Below are positions 1 through 10,480 of a stretch of 64,000 nucleotides of DNA, one piece after another. The position numbers and the translations under genes are program-made. The stretch covers positions 10,540,001 to 10,604,000 of the forward strand of contig AP026546.1 in assembly GCA_026075535.2 (NCBI GenBank), written 5' to 3'. This DNA is from Tricholoma matsutake (lineage: Eukaryota; Basidiomycota; Agaricomycetes; Agaricales; Tricholomataceae). A model generated the notes under the pieces. That model ran no database searches, was not told the DNA's origin, and saw only the letters and a list, made by a program, of their open reading frames with translations. How positions within the stretch are numbered: the stretch's first letter is position 1; each line of letters begins with the position of its first letter.

Positions 1-138
1 TTTATTATTTACTGATTAGTATATAAAGCTTGTGTATCGTAGTAGTCATGCTCTTTGAGCACTTATACAAATGGGCTCTGCTAGAGTTGGTCATCTGCAG
101 CTTCAGGATGAGGCCTCTGCTTGAGGAAAATTCCAACA
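1..138 (+). repeat. 5' LTR (3' part only) of gag-only copia element
   Basis: This stretch is nearly identical to 2156-2293 and ends in the same CCAACA. The matching full LTR at 2015-2293 starts TGTTGAG and ends CCAACA, giving a TGTTG/CAACA terminal inverted repeat. The window begins inside this LTR, so its first ~141 bp and the left target duplication are missing. The base following both LTR copies is the start of TAAGT, which may be coincidence. I could not identify a convincing tRNA primer site just downstream. Confidence 0.85.
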
Positions 139-441
139 TAAGTGCTCATCATCCCATTCACTCTGTGTATCGACCCCTGCCTGAAATTCACCTTGCAGCA
201 CCATAACTGTATCTCAGATCACGTCGGCAAGCCCTTGGAACTTGTGTGTGGCAGAGACTGGACTTCTGCATCATCGGCACACCTGTGACTCTTTGCTTTG
301 TGACCTGGCAGACACTGTACTTCTGCTTTGGCTTGTGATCGATGACAACTCACATGCTTTGGCCACTGTGATCAGCCACAACTCACACAACAATACCATA
401 CTTCCATTCTTTCAATTATTGACATCTTCTAATTGATCATT

Positions 442-1905
442 ATGTCATTGGAGTCTGTTCAGTTCCCAGCGCTCATTCATATGAACTATGCAGAGTGGGT
501 TTTACAGATGGAGGCAGTTTTAATCTGGGGAGGTTTCTGGGATCTTGTCACTGGAGATGAGAAGTTAGAGGATGAGAATGATGAGAAGAAGAAGCAGGCT
601 TTCAAGAAGAGACAGGTTCAGTGCAGAGTGGAGATAGTGTTGAGAGTTCAAGACTTGCAGTTACCCCACATGACAGGTGGTGATCCAAAAACAATTTGGG
701 ATGCCCTCTGTTACAGTTTTCCTTGTAACTCATGGAACCCGATAGACCTGATGCACCCGATGATCCCCTCCAGACAGGAGGCACTCCCTGACTCATGCCC
801 GAGGCATGACCTTGACACACACACAATGCATGCCAGCAACATGCATTTGATCCCCTTCCTGTGGAAGGCACCCTTGACCCATGGTGACTCCATGCACCCT
901 AACCCATTCCCACACATGCTGTGATACAACAGCCCTTTGACATGAGGTCCATGATGTCAGACTCTCACAATTGACATCAGATCCTTGACATCAGATCCAT
1001 GATGTTGGATGCCTCATGCTAGGCATGAGGCTTATTGTTTCTATTGTTACTTGATATGCATCTACCATTCCAATTGGGCGATAGGGACCTCCCTTCTAGT
1101 ATAAGTACTGCAACTTGTAGTAGGGATGTCCTTTGTTTAGATCTAGGCAATCTACAGCCTTAACTTGCAAACTCATAAACTTACTTGAAACCACTAAGGA
1201 AGCCCCTTAGTGCGTGAACCTGAACAACTCTACACAGAAGGCCTGCTAGAGTGCACTATCTACCTTACATCGGATGCTCTGAGTAAGACTAGTGCTGAAC
1301 GACTCATTGAGGAAGCACCTTGTCGAATGAAATCAACTAGATCAAGTGGTTGAGGCTTCTCCCTTAACACCCTTGCTGTGGTCCATCATGCTCGAGGTTT
1401 TGGAAGTTGTCTTCAACTTTGTCGGCAGTTCATTACCACTACCATGAAGTCTGGGCAGTCCATGGAAGGTTGGATTGGGGAGGTGCATTCACGTGCTAAC
1501 AAACTCAAGGCAATTGATGTCGACATCTCGGATGAGGATATCATTGTTGTCCTCACTGCTGGTTTACACCCTTCCTACACCACCATCATCATCTCTCTTG
1601 ATGCTGTCAAGTCTAAAGAACTTACTCTTGATTTTGTCATTACCCATCTTCTCAATGAGGAAGGTCGACAAGTCATTTTTGCAGATGTTCCTGAAGTCAA
1701 GAAGGAAGAATCTGACAATGCCACAATGTCTGCAAAGTCCATGCGCACCAACATTCAGTGCTTTTACTGTTTGGAGATGGGACATTTCTCCAACACTTGT
1801 CCTGTGAAGGCTAAGGAGAACAAGGAGAGGGAGGATATGGGCCATCGCAAGATAACTGCCCAGCTTGCCATAGTAGACTCAGATGAAGAAGACTATGCTT
1901 TTTGA
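442..1905 (+). pseudogene. Copia-type Gag (UBN2-like) interrupted by a solo LTR
   Basis: Structural Gag protein of a Ty1/copia element. It packages RNA into the cytoplasmic virus-like particle. The ATG at 442 opens a frame with the usual N-terminal pattern (YAEWVLQMEAVL, then WDLVTGDE), and the frame breaks at 708. It resumes at 1370 in the same frame with HARGFGS and QFITTTMKSGQSMEGW. It ends with a CCHC zinc knuckle (CFYCLEMGHFSNTC, CX2CX4HX4C, about 1761-1802) and an acidic tail (DSDEEDYAF). Without the 661-bp insertion and its 5-bp duplication, 266 codons remain in one frame. No protease, integrase or reverse transcriptase follows, so it could only move with enzymes supplied in trans. Confidence 0.8.
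709..1369 (+). mobile_element. Solo LTR (661 bp) inserted in the copia gag
   Basis: The insertion starts TGTTAC and ends TTAACA, a TGTTA/TAACA inverted terminus typical of LTRs. It is flanked by CCCTC (704-708) and CCCTT (1370-1374), a 5-bp target duplication with one change. Removing it rejoins the gag frame (...WDAL then AVVHHARG). A TATA-like box (TATAAGTACT, about 1100) lies mid-element, as expected for an LTR promoter. There is no internal coding region, so this is a recombined solo LTR. Orientation is assigned from the TATA-like box only and is uncertain. Confidence 0.75.
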
Positions 1906-2014
1906 AGGACAATTTCCATTGTTTATTTATTGTGCATCAGTTTCCCTTGTCTACGTTCTTTTGCTTGAGGGGGTGTCAACTTGTTACTGTTTGCCATCTT
2001 TGCTCAAGGGGGTG
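1906..2014 (+). other. Short 3' region with polypurine tracts
   Basis: Only 109 bp separate the gag stop from the 3' LTR. Two near-identical purine-rich tracts occur (GCTTGAGGGGGTGTC near 1965 and GCTCAAGGGGGTG at 2002-2014). The second abuts the TG of the 3' LTR and is the likely plus-strand primer. The duplicated tract suggests that an internal deletion or rearrangement removed pol. Confidence 0.6.
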
Positions 2015-2293
2015 TGTTGAGATTTTGAGCTCAGCCCTCAGTTGCCTGCAGTTGCCTGTGGTCACAGTAATATTTTCTTGTTACATGTTACATTCTATTT
2101 ATAGGTTACTATGTATCTATGCTATGGTTTCACTTGATGCGTATCATAGATATTGTTTATTATTTACTGATTAGTATATAAAGCTTGTGTATCGTAGTAG
2201 TCATGCTCTTTGAGCACTTATACAAATGGGCTCTGGTAGAGTTGGTCATCTGCAGTTTCCGGGTGAGGCCTCTGCTTGAGGAAAATTCCAACA
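2015..2293 (+). repeat. 3' LTR of gag-only copia element
   Basis: A 279-bp LTR beginning TGTTGAGATTTTGAGC and ending AATTCCAACA. The second half matches 1-138 with only a few substitutions (e.g. CTGCTAGAG versus CTGGTAGAG; CTTCAGGATG versus TTTCCGGGTG). It contains a TATA-like TATATAAAGC at about 2176. Confidence 0.85.
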
Positions 2294-2837
2294 TAAGTTG
2301 ATTGTTAGAATGTAATAGCTTAGACAATACATGATTCATGAAGACCTCAATATAAAACCAGCTGCAAATTGAACCTCATGAGAATGCAGACCTCAACATG
2401 TGTTCCAGTTGTGTGGACCTGAAAATGTAGGTTATGGTGTCTCACTCCTTCCCTGGCTAGAATCTAGATATAATAATACACTATATGTCAATACACTATA
2501 TGTCAGTAGAATATCAGCAAATTGTAGTGATTGAGGCTCACAATACAGCAGACCCTCAGTAAAGGATAGTCTGTGTTAGTTGGCAGGTGTGAAATGACAG
2601 TAGCTGTCTTAGTAGTCAGAATCACCATCACTATCATACCTTGCCTGCTGTGCACTGAGATTACATGACCATTCCAAGATTCCTGCCAAAAGGTTGTCCA
2701 GACCATCCTTGCCTTGGTCAGGCAGCTTGTGATCCAGGAGCCTTGGCATGTCTTCCAGTCATCCACAATCCTGATCGTCAATAAAGTTGTCTAAAATGCA
2801 AATAGATGTTAACAGCACTCATAGAGGATACTAGGAG
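2294..2837. other. No gene recognised
   Basis: AT-rich sequence. The minus strand of 2503-2781 can be read as DHKLPDQGKDGLDNLLAGI followed by stops. It resembles a decayed coding exon, but I do not recognise the family. No repeats or RNA genes seen. Confidence 0.4.
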
Positions 2838-3590
2838 ATGATGAGATGGAGGAGATGGTGGAGTGGGGTTCACAAGATGATGTGCAGGCAGCAGAGAAGT
2901 CCAAAAAATGGAAAAGTGGAAAAAGCACACTTACCTAAGTATGTGCTCCTGCAAATCTTTGATGGTACCATGGAGAATACAAAATCATTTATCAGCTCTA
3001 TAGTATTGTACATTCATGGGAGGAAGCCAGAGTTTTGTACAGCTGAGTCTAGGATAATGTTTGCTCTCTCATACATCCAGGGGGGGAAAGCACAGTTCTG
3101 GAGAAATGAGGCTATTAATCAAATTGCTGTGGGAAATAAACCATTTGCAACTTTCAAGGAATTTTTGGAGAGATTGGAGGCACAGTTTGGGGATCCTAAT
3201 CCAAAGGCAACAGCTAATGCCAAATTAAAAACCATGCCCCAAGGTTCCTTAATGGCACATGAATTTATTTTGCAGTTCAAAGTGGAAGCTTTGCAGATGG
3301 ACATGGGAGAAGCCACATTGGTAGAATTTTGAGAGCAGGATTAAATCCCTCCTTATTCAAGTCTATCTAACAACTACCTTCTATGCCAGAAAAGTTGGAC
3401 AAGTGGTATAATTGGGTGATGTGCCTTGATCAGTAATATTGACAGGAACAGGCTGAATCAAAGTTGATGTACAGAAGTAGTAAATTTTTCAAAGTCATCA
3501 GGGGGAAGGTCTGAGAAAGGAAAGGTGCCTCAGGCACAAGTGGCAGGGCAAACTCCGAGCACATGCACATAGGTAAGCTACACTGTACTG
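2838..3590 (+). pseudogene. Ty3/gypsy Gag fragment
   Basis: Retrotransposon Gag (nucleocapsid precursor) relic. Readable blocks are IFDGTMENTKSFISS, FALSYIQGGKAQFW, FKEFLERLEAQFGDPN and FILQFKVEALQ, the classic retrotrans_gag pattern of fungal gypsy elements. After the frame stop at 3332 the protein continues in another frame (LNPSLFKSI, then WYNWVMCLDQ). Positions where arginine is usual have become Cys, Gln or stop (MCLDQ*Y*Q), pointing to CpG decay. No zinc knuckle or pol follows, so the copy is truncated near 3590. Confidence 0.75.
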
Positions 3591-4332
3591 AATAATATGG
3601 TCTATCAAACACATACAGTGTATCGAATGATACAGGTTTGGTGGATGCTGTTGAATGCTCTCATAGTATGTATAACATGTACTAGTATCAAATCAACACA
3701 CTTTTACAATTCTTGCTTGTGATACACTATGAAGAATGTTAAAGAGATAGCATTGGACATGGTACTCAGCAATGGCATTGGCATTGGCATAGAAGTACAA
3801 CATCAGCATCAGGCACCACTTCACCATAACAGTATGACCTAGCTGTCTGTACCTATAGTGAATTACAATGCTTGGTATAGATGTGCATAGGAGACTGTAT
3901 GATCTAGCTATGGGCAATGATGCAATAACTCCTTCTATGTAGTGCAGACCTACCAACTGATTGGTGTTGGTCAATGCTGCCAATGCCACCTAAGGAAATT
4001 TCCTGATGCTGAAGGTTATATAGTGACATGCATGATAAATGCCTCATTTAGCAATAACTCATTTGTTGTAGTATGCAGACCTATGAAATGGGTCAGCACT
4101 GGCACTGGCAGAAATTAAAAATTTACTGACATCTGCAGCAGATGCATAATACAGACCTTCATGAAATCAGAAATTGGCATCAGAATTGAGCACAGCACCG
4201 GCACTAGGATTAGGGATCAGGCAGCAAATGTTTGGTGTTCCAAAAACACCAACAATTATTACTACATGTTCATGTATAGAATATGTAAATGAAATAAATG
4301 AGCATCATCCATCATCCATAGTGTCTATATCA
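3591..4332. other. No gene recognised
   Basis: AT-rich, decayed sequence with short recurring pieces such as GCAGACCTA(C/T) and GGCACTGGCA. I see no coding frame, RNA gene or clean terminal repeat. Confidence 0.4.
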
Positions 4333-4629
4333 TCAGAGCCACACATTATCAAGGTAGAAGTCCCCAGCATCAAAGCCAGTTGGGGAACCTGTAGGGGCAG
4401 ATGATGAATCAGAATCATATGCCATGGCTGCCTGAAAGGCACTATGCTGATCAGCATCATTTGCTACATCATCTTCACCTTGCCAAACCATGAATGCCTT
4501 GGCATCGGCAGTGGTAGCAGGGACAAAATTGGCATCAGCAGTGGGGACAGGATTGGCAGTGGCAGCAGGGACAGGATTGGCATTGGCAGCAGGGACAGGA
4601 GCAATGGGAGACTTGGTGCATCTGACCAC
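4333..4629 (-). pseudogene. Unrecognised protein fragment with Ala/Pro repeats and acidic tail
   Basis: A minus-strand frame of 98 codons. The first part is a degenerate VPAA(T)ANP repeat, produced by a roughly 20-bp tandem repeat (GGCAGCAGGGACAGGATT family, 4500-4600). The second part is acidic and less repetitive (WQGEDDVANDADQHSAFQAA, then YDSDSSSAPTGSPTGFDAGD). That tail looks like real protein, but I cannot assign a family. No start context supports the first codon. It may be the 3' end of a larger transposon-borne gene. Confidence 0.35.
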
Positions 4630-4699
4630 CCCTGTTGCAGCACACCATCAGGTAGAGACCCTGTGTACCCAGAATGCTGTGCCTTTCCCTTGCACTTGG

Positions 4700-5125
4700 T
4701 CGCCTGATTGATTGCTAAAACCTCATTCTCTGTAATATCAATGCCCCAATGCTGCTGATGGCTGAGCTGACTGCCGATCTTGCATCGACCTGTGGGCTCT
4801 CATTGGGGATATGTTCAATGAAGCATGTGCAATGCATGACTTCATAGATGGCTGCAAATCATCAGCAGAGGCTGCGATGAATGTGAATGTCAGGAAAGCA
4901 GCAGGGTTCCAATGGCTTCATGAGCTGGCCCTGCTCAAGGAGCTTCAGTCCAAACCATGTAAGTTAACAATGGCACTGGCACCGGCATCAAAAAACAATG
5001 GTGGACACGCTGGGAGACAGTCAAAGCAATCGGCTGTAAGAAGACAATTGGAACTGGTATCTGCACATGCACAGGCTGAACTTGAGCACCTGAAGGCCCT
5101 TCCCCCCACCTCTAGAAGTGGACCT
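4700..5125. other. Unassigned; possible plus-strand fragment
   Basis: A plus-strand frame at 4811-5206 begins with readable protein (AGFQWLHELALLKEL, then [19 protein letters not shown]) that looks helical and Ala/Leu-rich. Beyond 5126 it is only the antisense of a reverse transcriptase, so the last third is spurious. Not recognised. Confidence 0.25.
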
Positions 5126-5809
5126 GAGGTAGACAACAACACAGATGTCCAGAAGGTCGTGAAATATATCATTCATAAAGCGCTGGAAAGTCACAGGTGC
5201 ATTTGAGAGACTGAATGGTACAACTAGCCATTTGAAAGAACCATATCAGGTGCAGAAAGTGGTGTTCCACTCTTCTCCATCAGCAATGCGCACTAAATGA
5301 TAAGTGTGGCAAAGGTCAATTTTAGTATATATGCGAGCTTTCTTTGGGGTGTTCAGTAAATCAGAAAGCAAAGCTAATGGATACCTATCTTTCTTAGTGA
5401 TTTGGTTAAGACTGCAGTATTCAATGCAGAGCCACAATTCTCCATTCTTCTTCTGGACGAAGAGTATTGGTGCTCCATGAGGGGAACTAGATTGTCGAAT
5501 GAAACTGCTATTAAGGTTTTCATTGATGAATGTGCAAAGTGCTTCTAGTTCCAATGGGTGCAAAGAATACATGCATCTGGGGGGTAGTTCTGAGCCATCT
5601 TGTAACTTGATCCTTAGATCATAAGGATGATGAGGAGGAAGAGTATCAGACTTCTTTTTGCTGAAGACATCAGCAAAATCGTGATAATCTTCTGGCACAT
5701 TAGAAAGGTCCACGGATGATGTATCAGAATGTGCAGCTTCTGGGTAGGCAGATTCATTGCAGAGTATGAGTTGGAACACTACAGAACCTTGTGTATGGGC
5801 AGCACACAT
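5126..5809 (-). pseudogene. Gypsy reverse transcriptase, N-terminal part
   Basis: RNA-directed DNA polymerase fragment. Visible in order are FADVFSKKKSDTLPPHHPYD, the HGAPILFVQKKNG block, a mutated substrate-binding motif (LCIEYCSLNQITKKDRYPL, usually LCIDYR.LN) and KARIYTKIDLCHTYHLVRI. A TGA at 5246-5248 then interrupts [16 protein letters not shown]. The frame continues as [12 protein letters not shown] down to VVVYL at 5126, where the next residues should be the catalytic DD. Arg-to-Cys changes (WLCIEYC, DLCH, TFCT) and the CGA-to-TGA stop fit CpG deamination. Confidence 0.85.
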
Positions 5810-5887
5810 ATAGGCAGGAGGATTAATTAGAGATATATGTGGTGGCGAAGTGGTTTTGGACGAGGGGGGTTGAGATGTGGTAGGGAG

Positions 5888-6331
5888 TTAAAATTGCAGA
5901 TTTGTCATGGGTTCCCGCTCAAGAGGGCTCAAAAATGATAACAAAGGTTCGGATGGATCAGGCAGCAAAGCTGCTTCTCTGGTAGACTTCTTGGGTGCTT
6001 GACCTCTATGCTGAGCAGAGCAGAACTCAATATGGCCTGTAAACCAGTCAATCAATGGATTGTATTGTTTCAGCCAATCATAACCAAGAACTGCTGAGCA
6101 GGAAGAGTTGAGCGATGTGACATAGAACTGGATGACTAGTGTAACACCAGTCAGGAAGGTTATCGGGATTTCTGCCATTTGTGTAATGATAGAATTATAA
6201 GTTCCATCAAATAGTTGGAGTCCCATTGTTGGTACTGCAATGGTTGGTATGCTATGGTTTCTGACAAAGGTCATATCAATGCAGTAGTGCGAGGAACCAA
6301 AATTGATAAGGGTACAAATGAGTAAGTCCAA
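5888..6331 (-). pseudogene. Gypsy aspartic protease region
   Basis: Retropepsin-like domain that would mature the Gag-Pol polyprotein. The active-site region reads LINFGSSHYCID where D-[ST]-G-[AS] is expected, so the catalytic aspartate is Asn here. Downstream come FDGTYNSIITQMAEIPI and VLGYDWLKQYNPLIDW, the flap and the hydrophobic-G-Y-D-W-L motif seen in fungal gypsy proteases. The frame is the same as the RT frame, separated by a TAA at 5888-5890. Confidence 0.75.
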
Positions 6332-6462
6332 CGTGGTTTTCAGGGTAACAAAAAGTGAATCAGGATCAGAAAGAGTGGATGAATTAAGTTGAACAAATGC
6401 TGCTACATGGAGAAGGTCAATGCAACCCTCGGGCTGAGTAGCTTGATCAAGAGGGTTGCTGA

Positions 6463-7680
6463 CTATTTTTTTGAATCTGACTTGGATTCATTAGATTCAA
6501 TGGCAGCAGCATGACCTTTGACTGCTTTAGACTGGCAGTCATGCACTATGTGACCTTTTTCTCCACAATAGAGACAAAGGCCTTCCTTCATTTGATGTTC
6601 ACATTCTTCCTTAGTGAGCTTTCCATTCTTGCCTAGTTGGTTGGAGGAGTCATTGGATTTCTCCTTGACGTTCTTGGATTTGGTGTCGGAAGTTGATGGG
6701 TTTTCCGAATGCAGAGGGTTGTTGGATTTAGGGGCAGAGGAATAGTTGGAGTTGGAGTTGGGGTGCGATGATTTGGCTTCCTTCTTGGAAGGGGCCTTGG
6801 ATTCAGTATTAGCCTCATCCTTCATCATCCAATAGATTTCATCAGTGTCTTGTGCTTTCAGACATAACACAGAGAGTGTGTTGGGTTTGCCACCACTTCG
6901 AATAACTTCAGTGTGTGAACACAATGGAAGTCCAGGGAAATAGCGGGCACAAATGGCAGATTCATTCCAATTGAGTTTGGAGTTTCCAAAACTCAACATT
7001 GTACTTGATGATTTTCCAATTCAACTTCATTGTCAATTCAGTGAGTGCTTTCTTGGCATCACCGACAGGGTCATGAGGGCCAAAGTTGGACTCAAGTTCA
7101 TTGATGAATGCAGGGAAATTCCACATCCAATGGGCACTATTGGTTGGGTCCATGAGACCAGGCTCAAAATAGTTGATGGTGGCTCCTTTGAGATAAGAAA
7201 GGATGAATAAAATCTTTTTCTCATCAGAGGAAACAACGTGGGCATGGTCTTGGAAATGCAGATTACAAGATACAAGGAAATCTTGCAACTTGCATTGGTC
7301 AGAGCCATCAAAGGTGTCAGGTTCTCAAACCTTAATATTTTCAGGCCTGGGAGCAGATGGTGGCTGGTGTAGGGAACTAATGCCAGCAGCAAGGTTAGAC
7401 ATAACCTCTAAGAACCTCTCATTCCTGTTGGAAAGAGGTACATCACTGGGTTCATTGCTGTTGGGGTCATCTGGTGGATCTCCATCACCATCATTGTCAC
7501 CATCTCCTGTGTCAGGCAGGTCATTGGAAGGATCCTGTGTGTTGTCAATATATCTGAGAGGAGCAGGTGTGCAATTTTCTTCTCTGGAAGTATTAGCTTC
7601 GGCATCTTCTGAAGCTAGGGGGTTACCACGGGGTGTGCATGGTCTTTGAGCTTGGTTGGTGCTGATGGATTCTGCACCAA
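6463..7680 (-). pseudogene. Gypsy Gag with CCHC knuckle
   Basis: Gag of the same element. From the 5' side: an acidic, Asp/Pro-rich N-terminus (TGDGDNDGDGDPPDDPNSNE, about 7440-7510); ENIKV then TGA (7325-7327), where CGA is expected, then EPDTFDGSDQCKLQDFL; the helical core to about 6965; a frameshift near 6990; and a Ser/Asn/Lys-rich tail. The zinc knuckle CLYCGEKGHIVHDC (CX2CX4HX4C) lies at about 6535-6580. Typical of mushroom Ty3/gypsy Gag proteins. Confidence 0.8.
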
Positions 7681-7980
7681 AACCTATGGGTTGAAAAACA
7701 GATGGTGTATGTGCAGAAGTACCAAGCGTGGTACTGCATCATACAGGGGTCAGGGATGATCTATGTTGTGCAGTTAGACCAGCACACTGAGAGTTTTGAG
7801 TAGTGTGAGTTGGGTTGGTTTGGGTCAGGACCATATTGATTCAAGGGGTTGGGTCATCAAGAAAAATAGGAGTTCGAATATACTGTTAAGGCTGAGTCAA
7901 AATGGACTATAATCAGAAAACACATGGGTTTCCAAAGGGGAACAAATGGGAATTGGCTTCAACTTATAAGAAGTTGCACC

Positions 7981-8558
7981 TAGTGCTTTGAGGTCCAGTC
8001 CTAAGAACCAGAAAAGGACCAGAAACTGGACCAGACCATAACCAGTTATATAGGACCGCTGGTTACAGTCCTAGTTAAATTTAAACAAAAAAACCGCAGA
8101 AAACCAGTTCAAATAAACCGGTCTTAACCGGTTTAGACCAGTTCAGCTATGTACATACATAGCCACGTTCAGGGGCTACAAAATGACCAAAAATTTGAGC
8201 AAATTGGTCAAGAATTGTGTGAGATATCATCAAAACCAACTTTGAATGCAAGTTTGATGATATCAAACTCGGTTTTAATGATATCTCACTTGTTTCTTGG
8301 CCGATTTGCATAACTTTTTGGGTCTTTTGTTTGCATCCTGTAGGGGAACATGTGAAAAAGGTGGTTATGACCGGTCATTACCAGTGTAGACCGCAGTTCA
8401 GTTACAAACCAGTCATGACTGGTTACGGTCAGTTTTTTGCGGTTTTTTCCGGTCCTGGTCTGGTTATTTGGCCATTTCCTTTTATAGATAACCAGTCTGG
8501 TTATTGGTTCACCCAAAAAAGGCAAAAAAATTAGACTGGACCAGACCTCAAAGCACTA
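7981..8558. mobile_element. hAT-like MITE (578 bp)
   Basis: The ends are TAGTGCTTTGAGGTCCAGTC on the left and the inverse (GACCTCAAAGCACTA) on the right. The outermost 15 bases are exactly complementary and a weaker match continues inward. The flanks are GTTGCACC (7973-7980) and GTTGCAAC (8559-8566), an 8-bp target duplication with one mismatch. An 8-bp duplication and a TA(G)TG-like end are the hallmark of hAT elements. The interior has subterminal CCGGTT/AACCAG repeats and a palindrome around 8220-8290 (GTGAGATATCATCAAAAC against GTTTTAATGATATCTCAC). There is no coding frame, so it is non-autonomous. Confidence 0.75.
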
Positions 8559-8566
8559 GTTGCAAC

Positions 8567-8770
8567 TTTCTCTTGACTATCAAATATTCCCTGATTTTAG
8601 GATCAAGTTGGATGACAGTGGTAATGTGTGATTATCTGCAATTATGTGCATCGAGTGCAAGTTCAGAAGAGTAGTTGAGACTAGAGGGGCTTAACTTTAC
8701 AATATTTGAACTGGAGTGCTTGACCTAATGTGCAAGCTTAAATACTAAGTGCAAAAGTATCTACAATGTC
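8567..8770. other. No gene recognised
   Basis: AT-rich spacer between the MITE and a short tandem repeat. No frame or repeat of note. Confidence 0.4.
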
Positions 8771-8834
8771 CTAGTGTAGGCTACAATGCTCTAGTGCAGG
8801 CTACAATGCTCTAGTGTAGGCTACAATGTTCTGG
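8771..8834. repeat. 20-bp tandem repeat, about 3.5 units
   Basis: Units of CTACAATG(T/C)(C/T)CTAGTG(T/C)AGG follow one another four times, the last partial. Small minisatellite, no coding role apparent. Confidence 0.7.
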
Positions 8835-9318
8835 CATATACTGCTAAATACTGTAAATGCTAATTACCATAAATGTACAATGGAGATACACGGGTTCCCA
8901 AAGTGTGAGATACTTTTCTCCTTTAATCTACCTTTACTCCTTTCGTAGTAATCCATAGTGATCCATAATGAGCATCCTTTGATGGCTCATAGATGAATCT
9001 CATCAGTTTACTGTGGGTTTGTGTCAGGTTTGCACAGCCAAAAGATTGGTACGTGACAGCCATTTCCAGAACTTCCCACCCACATCGACTTCAGAACAGC
9101 CACAAGCCAGATGTAATGAACAGAGTACATTTCAAGAAAGTCGAGTACAGAAGCTGGCTACAAAGTCATAACATTTGATGAAAACTTAGTATGACTAAAG
9201 CCATGGCCCGAGCCACCAGCTTTGGCTTTCAGCTACTCTGGGCCAGGCCAAAGCCAGTCCTGGGCCATCACCAATGGCCTGGCTTGGCCTGGCTCAAACA
9301 GGCTTGGCTTGGCCCAGC
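8835..9318. other. No gene; low-complexity GGCTTGGCC stretch
   Basis: Non-coding. From 9200 to 9340 the sequence is built from imperfect GGCC(T/A)GGCTTGGC motifs. They create an apparent frame rich in Trp, Leu and Ala that I regard as spurious. Confidence 0.4.
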
Positions 9319-10328
9319 TCACAGCTCTATAGGGCTGGGCACATCACTAGGGACATTTCTCAACACAGGGCAGGAAGCCTCTACTGCTTGATAGCAAAGT
9401 GATGAGACATTGCCTTGTTGTGGAGGAGGCCCCATTGTTGATATGTAAAAAGGAGGTAAAATATGACTTGGAGCAGAAGTGGCATGACCATAGGATTGCA
9501 TGTTTGAGGCGTAGTTATTGTATGATAGTGGGGGATGACCACGAGGTTGATGTGGAGGTGCCATCACCTGTCCATGTGACACAGAAAATGTGCGCCAGCA
9601 TTGAAGGCTGATAGCACCCACAATCCACCCTATGAGCAGTTGCTCGCAGGCATGGGGGTGGGTGCTGGGTTGGGGCGTCCTGGTCATCCTCTTGGCCCTC
9701 TCGCCATCCATATCTGCTCCCCGATGACACTCTGCAAGCAGTTGCTCGTGGCAGCAGTTTGGGGGTGGCATGGTGGCATGGTGGTGGTACTCGTCGCATC
9801 GTTGGGGGTGGTTGGTCAGTGTGACGTGGCAAATGTAGGGGTCCGGGGTGCTTACCCTGCTGTTCCCGGTGTTATGGGCCTCCCTTTCCCCATCATTCCC
9901 TCTAGCTGCTCCCTGTTCCCACCCCATGAGCAGTTGCTCACAGCAGCGGTTGGGGGTGCTGTGGTGGGGTGGTGGCCATTGTCACTGGGTGGGGTGTCAC
10001 CTCGTTGTCATACAATCAGTACCTAAAATAAGAATAAAAACATTAGTTAGTTTGATAAGAAAAAAGAACATTAAAAAGATACCTAGGACCCCAACAACAC
10101 AAATGTCATTTGGGTCTGTTTTCCTTCTAATGCGGCTTGTTTGCATTGTTGTTCAGCGTGGTGATGGTTGGTGGCTGTGGGTGTTGATGAGCTGGTGGTA
10201 GTGCGACAAGGGAGGGAGCTGGCAGCATTGTTGTGAGGGAACAGGCGGCGTCGTGGTGGATGGTGGTGGTGGTTGATGTTGATGATGATGATGTGTGAGA
10301 TGTGTGGCATTGATGATGTGGCATGCAC
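9319..10328 (-). pseudogene. Copy A of an unknown dispersed gene family
   Basis: Read on the minus strand, an upstream block (His/Pro-rich, then EQQCKQAALEGKQTQMTFV) runs into an apparent 5' splice site near 10081. An AT-rich intron-like stretch (10025-10080) follows. A downstream block contains several copies of the 18-bp motif CCCCATGAGCAGTTGCTC (plus-strand sense; 9635, 9740, 9925) and then a Pro/Tyr/Gln-rich tail (HPPLSYNNYASNMQSYGH, PPPQQGNVSS). The same arrangement recurs near 34.3-35.9 kb (inverted) and 51.9-52.3 kb. Function unknown; the copy is broken by many stops. Confidence 0.45.
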
Positions 10329-10380
10329 AGCCTCCTATCCAATTGGGTACTTGGGTATCAAAGGTTGAATGGGATGTATA

Positions 10381-10470
10381 GCCATGTGGCTCAGTGGTAT
10401 AGTTGGTTTGTTTATGTTACACATGATCTCACTGTTGAGGGTTCAAACCTTGCAAATGTTAATATTTTTA
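10381..10470 (+). ncRNA. tRNA-like pol III promoter, probable SINE head
   Basis: A-box TGGCTCAGTGG (10387-10397) and B-box GGTTCAAACC (10440-10449) lie 53 bp apart, start to start, the spacing of a tRNA gene. The B-box sits in a plausible T-arm (GAGG-GTTCAAA-CCTT). The acceptor stem does not close and an AT-rich tail (TTAATATTTTTATATTATT) follows directly. A decayed tRNA gene or the head of a tRNA-derived SINE fits better than a working tRNA. Confidence 0.6.
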
Positions 10471-10480
10471 TATTATTAGT

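Larger units (their letters stand above)
5126..7860 (-). mobile_element. Ty3/gypsy element relic (gag-PR-RT, truncated in RT)
   Basis: Reading the minus strand from about 7860 down gives the order of a Ty3/gypsy polyprotein: acidic Gag N-terminus, Gag core, zinc knuckle, aspartic protease and the first part of reverse transcriptase. It ends abruptly at 5126, inside RT and just before the YLDD active site. RNase H and integrase are absent, and no LTR is seen. Breaks are mostly TGA stops and at least one frameshift in gag. Confidence 0.8.

Noticed and set aside
5246..5809. Functional reverse transcriptase
   Set aside because: Truncated before the catalytic DD, with an in-frame TGA and changed key residues.
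9601..10026. Plus-strand frame of 141 codons with EQLL repeats
   Set aside because: The motif is the antisense of a repeat in the dispersed family; the shared splice junction supports the opposite strand.
10381..10470. Functional tRNA gene
   Set aside because: A- and B-boxes are present but the acceptor stem does not close and no discriminator/terminator context fits; treated as a tRNA-derived SINE head or relic.
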